Shown: piece after piece, positions 43,603 through 51,493 of the stretch
Numbering within the stretch: the first letter of the stretch is position 1
Layout of the letters: every line of letters starts with the position of its first letter
From: an uncultured Selenomonadales bacterium
GTDB lineage: Bacteria; Bacillota; Negativicutes; Selenomonadales; Selenomonadaceae
Assembly (NCBI GenBank): GCA_937877565.1
Contig: CALFJB010000075.1
Span: 65,412-129,411 of the forward strand
Direction of reading: 5' to 3'
DNA length: 64,000 nt
Position numbers and translations under genes: made by a program
Notes under the pieces: generated by a model
Databases searched by the model: none
What the model was told of the DNA's origin: nothing
What the model saw: the letters and a program-made list of their open reading frames with translations, nothing else

Positions 43603-44934
43603 TTGGAAGATAAAAAAAGTGAATACCTGATAACGATTGAAGGCAAAAATAAACGGCGTGAAATACATTTGTCGGCGTTTGCATTTAATTCCGGAATTTT
43701 TTTAATTATGATGGGAGTTTTTATTTTTATTGGCACTTGCAGTTATTCAGTTTACAGTGCGTTACATACTCGACAAAATACAGAAATTGTGCGCTCCGTG
43801 CAACGCGCCGGAGAAATGCAACAAGAACAACTTTTATCAATTTCAAAAAAGGCAGTAAGTCTTAGTGAAACTGTTCAGAATCTTGCACAGCAGGAAGAAG
43901 AATTGCGAATTCAGGCAGGTTTAAATAAACCGGCGAAGGAAGATAAAATTTCCGGCAAAACTCTTGAAGATGAAATTCCTGAACTGGAAGAAATTAAACC
44001 TATTGAAGGGTTGCCAACGCCGGAAGAATTGCCCGCGCTTGAAAATATTCCTTCAACGGTTGAAATTCCCGCGCCAAGATCTGAATGGATTTCTCCAGAA
44101 AATGGCGGCTATGGTAGCGCAAAAATTCAAGCTACTGTAAAAGAAAATCCCGCGCCTGTTGAAATTCCAAAGTCTGAATGGAATTCGCCTGATAACGGCG
44201 GCTACAGCGGCGCAAAAATTCAAACTTCACAATTACAAAATACAGTTCCTGCGCCGGTTTTAACTACCACGCCGGAAAAAAATTCAAATTACATTGGACA
44301 GGGCGGACCTTTGGCAGAGTTGGCACTGAAAGACGTTTCAGAGGCATTATCAATGATTGAAGAACGCGTGGCAATTCGTCTTGAAAGTCTTGACGAATTC
44401 CAAACAGAATTGAAAGTGCGCCGCGAACAAATGACAACAGTTTTAGCAGTTCCAAATAACGCGGTGGGAACTTACGGGACTATTGTTATTGATAACGGCT
44501 TTGCAAATGATTTAAATTTGAATTTGGGGCAATTCGGCGGTTCGCCGTTGGCTAATCCAAATGTACCTTCAATTTGGCCTACAACCGGCGTTGTTACTTC
44601 GCCTTACGGTTTACGTTGGGGCGGCACTGATTTTCATCCAGGTATTGACATTGCAAACGATATGGGAACGCCTATTGTTGCAACGGCTGATGGAATTGTT
44701 GAATACGCTGGCTGGAACGCGGGCGGTTATGGCAATATGGTTGATATAAATCACGGTAACGGCTTAATGACGCGCTACGGGCACGCCTCGCAAGTTGTGG
44801 TTACCTCCGGTCAACACGTTAAACGCGGACAACTTATAGCCTACATGGGAAGTACCGGCTTCAGTACAGGTCCACATTGTCATTACGAAGTACACGTAAA
44901 CGGGCAAAGAGTTAATCCAATAAGTTATTTATAA
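43603..44934 (+). CDS. M23 peptidoglycan endopeptidase with coiled coil and Pro-rich linker
   Basis: 443 residues. One membrane segment (about 25-47), a coiled coil (about 60-105), a Pro/Glu-rich linker holding two copies of a roughly 26-residue unit (SEWISPENGGYGSAKIQ and SEWNSPDNGGYSGAKIQ), a second coiled region, and a C-terminal LytM domain with HPGIDIANDMGTP and GPHCHYEVHVNG. The zinc ligands are intact, so it should cut peptide cross-links. TTG start after GGAGGAATG. Located after DUF4446. Confidence 0.9.
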   Translation: MEDKKSEYLITIEGKNKRREIHLSAFAFNSGIFLIMMGVFIFIGTCSYSVYSALHTRQNTEIVRSVQRAGEMQQEQLLSISKKAVSLSETVQNLAQQEEELRIQAGLNKPAKEDKISGKTLEDEIPELEEIKPIEGLPTPEELPALENIPSTVEIPAPRSEWISPENGGYGSAKIQATVKENPAPVEIPKSEWNSPDNGGYSGAKIQTSQLQNTVPAPVLTTTPEKNSNYIGQGGPLAELALKDVSEALSMIEERVAIRLESLDEFQTELKVRREQMTTVLAVPNNAVGTYGTIVIDNGFANDLNLNLGQFGGSPLANPNVPSIWPTTGVVTSPYGLRWGGTDFHPGIDIANDMGTPIVATADGIVEYAGWNAGGYGNMVDINHGNGLMTRYGHASQVVVTSGQHVKRGQLIAYMGSTGFSTGPHCHYEVHVNGQRVNPISYL

Positions 44935-44950
44935 AGTTAGGAAGATGTGA

Positions 44951-45706
44951 ATGTCAAAAAAAATTTTACTGATAACGCAGGGCTTTTCGTTTATGGGAAA
45001 CTCTGTACAAAAAACGCTTGAAAAGGCGGGATATGAAGTTATTCGTATCGATCCCGCTATTGATGAGTTCATGGAACACAAACGCGAAGTAGATATAATT
45101 GTTTTCTATCTTGGCAAATTTATTGAAGAAATGCCGGAATTTCTGGAATATCTCAAAGGAATTTGCGTATCTGAAGATAAAGTTATACTTCTTCTCGGCA
45201 ATATCGACGAATTGAAATTTGCGCAAGATATTATTCCGGAAAATGTAACGGCGGCAACTTTGGAACGCCCCATTGATATGAAAAAACTTACTCACGTTGT
45301 AGACAAAATTTCTCACTCGGCAAATGTTCACGCTTTCCAAAAAAGTATCCTGCTTGTTGACGACGACGCAACTTTTTTAAAGATGATGAAAAATTGGCTG
45401 GATAAATATTACCGCGTCACAATCGTTACAAGCGGTATGCAGGCTTTGATGTACCTTGCCGACAATAAGCCGGATTTAATTTTATTGGATTATGAAATGC
45501 CGGTAACTTCAGGACCTCAAGTTTTGGAAATGATTCGCAGTGAAACGAAAGTTGGAAAAGTTCCTGTAATGTTTTTGACGGGTAAAAGCGACAGAGAAAG
45601 TATTATGAAAGTTTTATCGCTTAAACCTGATGGTTATCTTTTGAAAACTTTGAACCGTGAACAAATTTTGGCGAATGTGAGCCAATTTTTTGCAAAGAAT
45701 GAATGA
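44951..45706 (+). CDS. Double receiver-domain response regulator
   Basis: 251 residues, no DNA-binding domain. The N-terminal half (about 1-120) looks like a degenerate receiver: LLITQGFSFMGNSVQKTLEK and IVFYLGKFIEEMP have no acceptor Asp. The C-terminal receiver (about 128-250) is complete: LLVDDDATFLKMM, acceptor in LILLDYEMPVTSG, MFLTGKSD and a final lysine. It may be a phosphate sink or an output through protein binding; no kinase is adjacent. Confidence 0.82.
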   Translation: MSKKILLITQGFSFMGNSVQKTLEKAGYEVIRIDPAIDEFMEHKREVDIIVFYLGKFIEEMPEFLEYLKGICVSEDKVILLLGNIDELKFAQDIIPENVTAATLERPIDMKKLTHVVDKISHSANVHAFQKSILLVDDDATFLKMMKNWLDKYYRVTIVTSGMQALMYLADNKPDLILLDYEMPVTSGPQVLEMIRSETKVGKVPVMFLTGKSDRESIMKVLSLKPDGYLLKTLNREQILANVSQFFAKNE

Positions 45707-45732
45707 TTAAAATAAAGACAGGCGGTGTAAAT

Positions 45733-46971
45733 ATGTCAGGAATCCGAGAAGTCATAACCGGCGGCGATTTCAAGCGAATGGTTTCCGGCGCGTACAGTGA
45801 ATTTTTATTGGAATATGAAAATATAAATTCACAACCGGGCGCAGGAACTTTACCGGGAACGCACATTTTGCGCACTATGGGAGCTGCAGTTATGCCGCTT
45901 GCCGATACGAAAGACGACAGTATAGGCGGACTTTCGCGCAGAGTTGCAACGGCGGCAGTTTTCGGCGCACGCGGCAACGCCGGAGTAGTTTTGGCTCAAA
46001 TGTTTCGCGGAATTGCTACGGGACTTGCCGGAAAGTACGACGCTACAGGTTCAGAATTTGGCAAGGCGTTTCAATATGGTATTTTGTACGCGCAACGTTC
46101 CTTACCGGATGAAAATGAAAATTCGTTCATAATGGTTGCAAAGGCTGTGGCGAAAGGTGCTTATCACGCCGTAAGAGACAATATGCCAATCGTCGAAATT
46201 TTGAACAAGGCGATTCAATCCGGCGAAAAAATTATTTCTGAATCGGGACAGCACAACGCGGGCGCAAGTATTATGATTAGTTTTCTGAAAGGTTGCCTTA
46301 AAGGTCTGGACGGAAATTTTGTATCGCCTACCGTTAGTTTATCATTAGGTTTAGGGATTCATAAAAATATGCCTGATCCCCGCAATGATTTAGTTCGTCC
46401 GTACTGTGTCAGACTGCGCGTTAAAACTTCCAACGCCAATATTTCTGAACTTGAACGGCAAATGAAAGATTTCAGCAGTTTTTCAATCGTCGAAAGATTG
46501 AGCGGCGGAATTGATATTCACTTGCATACAGATCACGTTGGTAAAGCGTTGGAGCAAGCCTTAGGTTGGGGCAGCCTGCGCGACGTGAAAATTACAAATA
46601 TGAGCGAAGTACACGCCCTGCCCGCAAATGACGCCTTGATAACAGTTGCGGCGTTGGCAGTTGCAAAAGATGCTGAAGAGGCTCAAAAACTTCAAGACGC
46701 AGGCGCAACTATTTTAGTTTCAGGCAGTCCTCAATCTTCGCCGTCATTGGCTGAAATTATTGGCGCGGCTCATTCTGATTTAGCGTCAAACTATGTTTTA
46801 GTTTCGTCCAGTGAAGATTATCGATTAGTTTTCAAACAGGCGAAAAAACTTTTGGGCAACCGCGTTGAGTTAGTTTTAACTGATTCTTTTGACAAGGCTA
46901 TTTCTGCATTAAAAAAATTCTCCGCCGCTTTATCTGCCGCAGAGAATGCAAAAATTATGAACGAAATTTAA
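45733..46971 (+). CDS. DAK2-domain protein, FakA-like
   Basis: 412 residues from ATG 45733 (GGCGGTG upstream). The DAK2 nucleotide-binding part includes RRVATAAVFGARGNAGVVLA, QMFRGIATGL and GQHNAGASIMISFL; the C-terminal DegV/DAK1_2-like part includes IVERLSGGIDIHLHTDHVGK. FakA phosphorylates fatty acids bound to FakB in Firmicutes. It is shorter than FakA/YloV (about 550 residues), and the N-terminal part is reduced, so kinase activity is uncertain. The neighbours do not include FakB or Asp23. Confidence 0.75.
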   Translation: MSGIREVITGGDFKRMVSGAYSEFLLEYENINSQPGAGTLPGTHILRTMGAAVMPLADTKDDSIGGLSRRVATAAVFGARGNAGVVLAQMFRGIATGLAGKYDATGSEFGKAFQYGILYAQRSLPDENENSFIMVAKAVAKGAYHAVRDNMPIVEILNKAIQSGEKIISESGQHNAGASIMISFLKGCLKGLDGNFVSPTVSLSLGLGIHKNMPDPRNDLVRPYCVRLRVKTSNANISELERQMKDFSSFSIVERLSGGIDIHLHTDHVGKALEQALGWGSLRDVKITNMSEVHALPANDALITVAALAVAKDAEEAQKLQDAGATILVSGSPQSSPSLAEIIGAAHSDLASNYVLVSSSEDYRLVFKQAKKLLGNRVELVLTDSFDKAISALKKFSAALSAAENAKIMNEI

Positions 46972-47270
46972 TCAATAACTTCAATTAAAAAACTTACAGG
47001 TCTGAAACCGTCATTGCAGGAAATCATGACGGCTTTTTTGTTTTTCATCCAGCCGTTATAAAAATCTTCCGCACCGTGCGAAAGTCCCATTACAAACGCG
47101 CTCATACTTTCCCACGCACTTTGACACAAGCCCGCCGGTTTTTCCATTCCGTCAGAAATAAAAGTTCGTCCAACTTCCATATCGCAGGGATTTTCAAGCG
47201 GATTTTCATATTCTGAAATTAAATCTTCGTGACAAACTTTTTTCATCACGGTAATTTTAACTTGTTTCAT
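46968..47270 (-). CDS. TIGR04076-family protein
   Basis: 100 residues. KQVKITVMKKVCHEDLISEY at the N-terminus, then CDMEVGRTFI and LCQSAWESMSAFVMGLSHG, ending ISCNDGFRPVSFLIEVI. The spaced cysteines are conserved in this family of unknown function. Its start overlaps the DJ-1 stop by four bases. Confidence 0.8.
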   Translation of the reverse strand: MKQVKITVMKKVCHEDLISEYENPLENPCDMEVGRTFISDGMEKPAGLCQSAWESMSAFVMGLSHGAEDFYNGWMKNKKAVMISCNDGFRPVSFLIEVID

Positions 47271-47833
47271 TTTCCCGCCAAAAGTCTGTCGTAAAGCATA
47301 CCTTTTTTGACAGGTTCAGAATTGCCGCCCAAAACGTCAACAATTTTGTAAGCAAACGGCATTGTAATTCCCGCGCCGCGACTTGTTATTAAATTGCCGT
47401 CCTGTACAACCAATTCATCATCAATATAATTTGCGTCTGCGAACATTGCTTTTAATTCGTCTGAAGGAAATGAAGTTAAAGTTTTGCCCGCACTTACGCC
47501 CGCCGCTTTTAAAACCATTGGAGCCGCGCAAATTGCCGCCACAAATTTTTTGTCGTTTGAAATGAAATTTTTTACGATATTTAAAACGCGCTCATCTTTT
47601 GAAAGATTGGTTGAGCCCGGTTGACCGCCCGGCAAAATTACCATGTCATAATCTGCCAAATTGTTATCGCCCAAAATTTTATCAGCCTTCACTGTAATTT
47701 TGCGGCTGCTTGTTACAAATTCTTCAGCCAATGAAAACGATTCAATTTCAATTCCTGCGCGACGCAAAATGTCAATCGTAACAAGTGCCTCCGCCTCTTC
47801 AAAGCCGTTTGCCAATAAAATTGCAACTTTCAT
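47267..47833 (-). CDS. DJ-1/PfpI-family protein (YajL-like)
   Basis: 188 residues. VAILLANGFEEAEALVTIDI with the catalytic Glu, ILPGGQPGSTNL, and the nucleophile in VAAICAAPMVLKAAG. Members act as chaperones, deglycases or oxidative-stress proteins. RBS AAAGGAGC. Followed by the TIGR04076 gene. Confidence 0.92.
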   Translation of the reverse strand: MKVAILLANGFEEAEALVTIDILRRAGIEIESFSLAEEFVTSSRKITVKADKILGDNNLADYDMVILPGGQPGSTNLSKDERVLNIVKNFISNDKKFVAAICAAPMVLKAAGVSAGKTLTSFPSDELKAMFADANYIDDELVVQDGNLITSRGAGITMPFAYKIVDVLGGNSEPVKKGMLYDRLLAGK

Positions 47834-47860
47834 TTTTAATTTTGCTCCTTTCGTTTTAGA

Positions 47861-47937
47861 GGAAACAGTTGACAGGATACAGGAAACAGTGTTTTGAAAA
47901 TTTGAATCTGTATCCTGTTTCCTAAAGTCCGTTTCCT
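47861..47937. repeat. Intergenic inverted repeat of ggaaacag / caggatacag units
   Basis: Left arm carries gaggaaacag, caggatacag and ggaaacag; right arm carries ctgtatcctgtttcc and ccgtttcc. They can pair as a long imperfect hairpin between the YkgJ-type gene and the DJ-1 gene. The design resembles the inverted repeat at 2799-2866 but with a different core. Confidence 0.7.
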
Positions 47938-48191
47938 AATTCTTTCAAATTTTTGCAAGCCAAATAATTCAGCCGCAAATATTCTTCTTCAGTAAAAGTT
48001 TCGGCAAAATATTTTTTATATCCTTTTTCGACGTTGCAAAAATCGGGGCGATTATTATAAATTGTGCAAAGATTAGTTTCAGTGTTCAAAAATTTACAAA
48101 CGCCGTCGCCTCTGTCAAGATTTTTTGAAAGTTCACTTCGTCGAATATTTCTGCAACATAAGCCGCAACAATCGCAGTTAAATTTTTCCAT
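47922..48191 (-). CDS. YkgJ-family cysteine-cluster protein
   Basis: 89 residues with eight cysteines: CDCCGLCCRN, GVCKFLNTETNLCTIYNNRP, DFCNVEKGY and a final C. This is the zinc/iron-chelating CxxCxxCC pattern of YkgJ-like proteins. It overlaps the upstream AAA ATPase gene by 14 bp, a linkage that suggests the two work together. The right arm of the inverted repeat lies within its last codons. Confidence 0.85.
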   Translation of the reverse strand: MEKFNCDCCGLCCRNIRRSELSKNLDRGDGVCKFLNTETNLCTIYNNRPDFCNVEKGYKKYFAETFTEEEYLRLNYLACKNLKELGNGL

Positions 48192-49098
48192 TGTTTGCCC
48201 GCTTACTTTCCAAAATATTTTCTACCGCGTCAAATAAAATTTTCTTGTCAAGTTTGTTTGTATTTGTGTAAGACGCCTTGTATCTTGCCTTCAATGCAGT
48301 ATTTTTAATATCGCCGTCGGGAACAAGTCGCGCAGCTTTAAAAGCGGCGTTTAAAACCGCGTTTGAAATGTCACTGCCGCTAAGTCCGTCAAATTTTTCT
48401 GCAAGTTCGTCAACGTCAAGATTTTCAAATTGTGCCGCAAATTCTTTTGGAATGTACATTGCCCAAAGTTTTTTCCTACATTCAACGTCGGGAAGTTCAA
48501 ATTTTACGTGTACCGAAATTCGCCGCATAAAAGCAGGATCAAAATTTGAAATAAAATTCGTGGCAAAAATTATAAAGTCTTGGTATTCATTCATCAGCAT
48601 TAACATAACCGAGCGCGTCTGATTAACGCTGACATCAACCGCCTGTGTCATATTTGTAACGCGCTTGCTTAAAATTGCGTCCGCCTCGTCAAAAAATAAA
48701 ATACTGCCCGAATTTTTCGCCGCCTCAAATGCTTTACGAATATTTTTCGGCGTTTCGCCAACGTACTTTGATTCAATATCCGCGTAGTTGACGATTAAAA
48801 TTTTTTTGCCGAGTTGTTTGGCAATGGCATGAGCCGCCATAGTTTTACCCGTACCCGGCGCACCGTACAAATTTATTCCAACGCGCTTTGAATATTTGTG
48901 CGTCTTATTGAAGCCCCAAATATCAAAAACCAATTCTGAATTTTCGGCGTAAGTTGCCACGTCTAAAATTTGATCCTTCGTCGCTTGCGTCAAAATTATA
49001 TCGTCCAAACAATAACGCGGCTCTTCAGGTATAAAAACGTTTTCCTCTTCAACTTTTTTAGTCTCCTTTGGAACTTCGCCTTTTTTGTTCACTGGCAT
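48178..49098 (-). CDS. AAA+ ATPase (FtsH/Cdc48-like module, stand-alone)
   Basis: 306 residues. Walker A NLYGAPGTGKTMAAHAIAKQ (about 76-95), ESKYVGETPKNIRKAFEAAK, Walker B SILFFDEADAIL, sensor IIFATNFISNFDPAFMRRIS with the arginine finger, and a C-terminal lid. There is no protease or membrane domain, so it is a free ATPase of the ClpX/FtsH-like type. The next gene, a cysteine-cluster protein, overlaps it. Function unknown. Confidence 0.85.
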   Translation of the reverse strand: MPVNKKGEVPKETKKVEEENVFIPEEPRYCLDDIILTQATKDQILDVATYAENSELVFDIWGFNKTHKYSKRVGINLYGAPGTGKTMAAHAIAKQLGKKILIVNYADIESKYVGETPKNIRKAFEAAKNSGSILFFDEADAILSKRVTNMTQAVDVSVNQTRSVMLMLMNEYQDFIIFATNFISNFDPAFMRRISVHVKFELPDVECRKKLWAMYIPKEFAAQFENLDVDELAEKFDGLSGSDISNAVLNAAFKAARLVPDGDIKNTALKARYKASYTNTNKLDKKILFDAVENILESKRANNGKI

Positions 49099-49129
49099 AA
49101 AATCACCTCCAAAATTATTTTATCATTTA

Positions 49130-49158
49130 TTGACTAAATCAACAATATTTGATATAAC
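49130..49158 (+). promoter_or_regulatory. Promoter for the MFS gene
   Basis: TTGACT, 17-bp spacer, TATAAC. Confidence 0.75.
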
Positions 49159-49202
49159 ACAACGGCAGATTTATAATTTGGTTTATATATTTGGGGAGTG
49201 AC

Positions 49203-50564
49203 TTGAAATTGATACTTGAACGCCTTGAAAAATTGCCCGTCGGTTCATTTCATTACAAATTGCTAATCGTTACCGGCTTAGGCTGGTTGTTCGATTCAAT
49301 GGACACGGGGTTAATATCATTCGTGTTGCCGGTACTTGCGAAGGAATGGGGCTTGACGCCGGAACAAGTCGGCTGGATTGGCTCTGTTGGCTTAATTGGA
49401 ATGGCTTTGGGCGCGGTAATTGCCGGAACTGTTGCAGATAAATTCGGCAGAAAAAATGTATTTGCAGCAACCGTCATTTTGTACAGCGTATCAACGGGAC
49501 TTTGCGCGGTGGCGTGGAACTATGAGTCGTTACTTGTTTTCAGATTTTTGGTAGGATTCGGATTGGGCGGCGAATTGCCTGTAGCCGCAACTTTAATGAG
49601 TGAATACGCGCCTGCACATTTGCGCGGCAGATTTATAGTATTGCTTGAAAGTTTTTGGGGCTTAGGCTGGTTAGTTGCCGCGTGCATTTCGTATTTGTTA
49701 ATTCCGGAATTTGGCTGGAAAATTGCATTTTGGATCGGCGCACTTCCGGCAGTTTACGTTTTCTTAATTCGGTTGCATATGCCGGAGTCGATAAGATATT
49801 TAATTTCAAAAAATCGAATTGACGACGCCAAAGAAATAATTTTAATGTTGGAACAAAAATTGGGCGTAAAAAGTCAGCCGTTTGAAAATAAATTATCGCC
49901 CGCAGAATTAGGTTCAGAATCAACTGTTAAGCCCAAATTTTCTGCTTTATGGTCGCCGCAATTTCGCACAAGGACGATAATGCTTTGGTTTGCGTGGTTC
50001 GGAATTGTTTACAGCTACTACGGGATTTTTATGTGGTTGCCGTCAATCGTTTTCGCGCAGGGCTTCGCAGTCGTCAAAACTTTTGAATATGTTTTGGTAA
50101 TGACATTGGCGCAGTTGCCGGGATATTACGCGGCGGCGTGGCTTGTTGATATAATTGGCAGAAAATATACTTTGTCGCTGTTTTTGTTAATGTCAGGAGT
50201 CTGCAGTTATTTCTTTGGGAACGCGGCAACGCCGACAGATTTATTAATGTGGGGCGCGGCAATGAGTTTCTTCAATTTGGGCGCGTGGGGCGTAATTTAC
50301 ACATATACGCCGGAACTTTATCCAACTTCAATACGTGCATTAGGTTCAGGTTGGGCGGCAGGATTCGGCAGAATTGGCGGAATGTTAGCCCCAATGTTAG
50401 TTGGCGTACTTTTGGCAAGTGGTGCAGAAATGAGCTTAATTTTTGCAATGTTTGCGTTTGTATTCGTGGCAGTTTCAGCGATTGTGCTTGGCTTGGGAAT
50501 TGAAAGCAAGCAAAAATCACTTGAAGAAATTGAAAACATTGCTCCGGCAACTTCAAGAGGCTGA
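49203..50564 (+). CDS. MFS transporter, sugar/aromatic-acid type
   Basis: About 453 residues, twelve membrane segments. GLGWLFDSMDTGLISFVLPV near TM1, the loop motif GTVADKFGRKNVFAAT, FLVGFGLGGELPVAATLMSE and YTPELYPTSIRALGSGWAAG are typical of the sugar-porter and metabolite:H+ symporter (SV2/YceI-like) groups. The substrate cannot be assigned. TTG start at 49203 after GGGGAGTGAC. Repeat R6 separates it from rpe. Confidence 0.87.
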   Translation: MKLILERLEKLPVGSFHYKLLIVTGLGWLFDSMDTGLISFVLPVLAKEWGLTPEQVGWIGSVGLIGMALGAVIAGTVADKFGRKNVFAATVILYSVSTGLCAVAWNYESLLVFRFLVGFGLGGELPVAATLMSEYAPAHLRGRFIVLLESFWGLGWLVAACISYLLIPEFGWKIAFWIGALPAVYVFLIRLHMPESIRYLISKNRIDDAKEIILMLEQKLGVKSQPFENKLSPAELGSESTVKPKFSALWSPQFRTRTIMLWFAWFGIVYSYYGIFMWLPSIVFAQGFAVVKTFEYVLVMTLAQLPGYYAAAWLVDIIGRKYTLSLFLLMSGVCSYFFGNAATPTDLLMWGAAMSFFNLGAWGVIYTYTPELYPTSIRALGSGWAAGFGRIGGMLAPMLVGVLLASGAEMSLIFAMFAFVFVAVSAIVLGLGIESKQKSLEEIENIAPATSRG

Positions 50565-50598
50565 AATTCAATTTTAGCCATTACAAAAATAAAAAAAA

Positions 50599-50748
50599 CG
50601 GCAGTCACGGATGACTGCCGCCGCAGATTGATTCAAGGATTGAATCATCTGCGGAATTTTTCTTTCTTTGTACTAAAGAGCACGCCTGCTACGCAGCCGC
50701 GCAAGGCGTTTCTTTCTTTTTTCTAAAATGAAAGAAATGCCGTTTTAG
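50599..50748 (+). repeat. Modular hairpin repeat, copy R6
   Basis: Hairpin 1 cggcagtca / tgactgccg (50599-50620) abuts hairpin 2 ccgcagattgattcaa / ttgaatcatctgcgg (50621-50654). Then comes a hairpin-rich linker with gcctgctacgcagccgcg, then ggcgtttctttc / gaaagaaatgcc (50705-50741). Lies between the MFS gene and rpe. Confidence 0.85.
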
Positions 50749-50803
50749 ATAAAATGATTTTATAAAATAAAAAAAATCCCAAAAATTGAAAGGAGCTAAA
50801 AAA

Positions 50804-51490
50804 ATGGCTACAATAATTGCGCCGTCGATATTGTCGGCGGACTTTGCAAATTTGGCGGACGAACTCAAAAAAGTTGAAGACGCAGGCGCAGAATACATTC
50901 ATATTGACGTAATGGACGGAACATTTGTACCCGAAATTACAATAGGCGCGGGCGTTGTAAAAAGTTTGCGTAAAGTTTCAAATTTATTTTTCGACGTTCA
51001 TTTAATGGTTGAACATCCTGAAACGCAGATAAAATCTTTTGCAGACGCGGGCGCGGATTTAATAACTTTCCACGTTGAGGCGGCTAAACATTCACATAGA
51101 ATTTTGCAACAAATTCATGAGCTTGGTTGCAAGGCGGGCGTGGCGTTGAATCCCGGCACTTCGCTTTCAATGGCTGAAGAACTTGTTGAAGACGCCGATT
51201 TAATTTTGATTATGACGGTAAATCCAGGTTACGCCGGACAAAAATTTATTGAATCGCAACTTGGCAAAATTCATATGCTTTACCATATGATTGACGAAAT
51301 GGAGACGGAGTGCGATATTCAAGTTGACGGCGGAATAAATCCTGAAACTTCCGTGCTTGTACGTGAAGCCGGCGCAAATATTTTAGTGGCGGGAAGTGCG
51401 ATTTTCGGCGCGGCTGACATTGCGCAGGCAATTAAAGATATTCGCGGCAAAGAAATTCTTCATCACCATCACGACGAAGACGAGGAATAA
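50804..51490 (+). CDS. rpe: Ribulose-phosphate 3-epimerase with His/Asp-rich tail
   Basis: About 228 residues from ATG 50804 (AAAGGAGC). IIAPSILSADFANLADEL, IHIDVMDGTFVPEITIG, DVHLMVEHPE, MTVNPGYAGQKFI and IQVDGGINPETS contain the metal ligands and catalytic Asp residues. Interconverts ribulose-5-P and xylulose-5-P. The protein ends in ILHHHHDEDEE, a metal-binding-like tail beyond the usual end of the fold. Three bases separate it from the PHP gene. Confidence 0.95.
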   Translation: MATIIAPSILSADFANLADELKKVEDAGAEYIHIDVMDGTFVPEITIGAGVVKSLRKVSNLFFDVHLMVEHPETQIKSFADAGADLITFHVEAAKHSHRILQQIHELGCKAGVALNPGTSLSMAEELVEDADLILIMTVNPGYAGQKFIESQLGKIHMLYHMIDEMETECDIQVDGGINPETSVLVREAGANILVAGSAIFGAADIAQAIKDIRGKEILHHHHDEDEE

Positions 51491-51493
51491 AAA

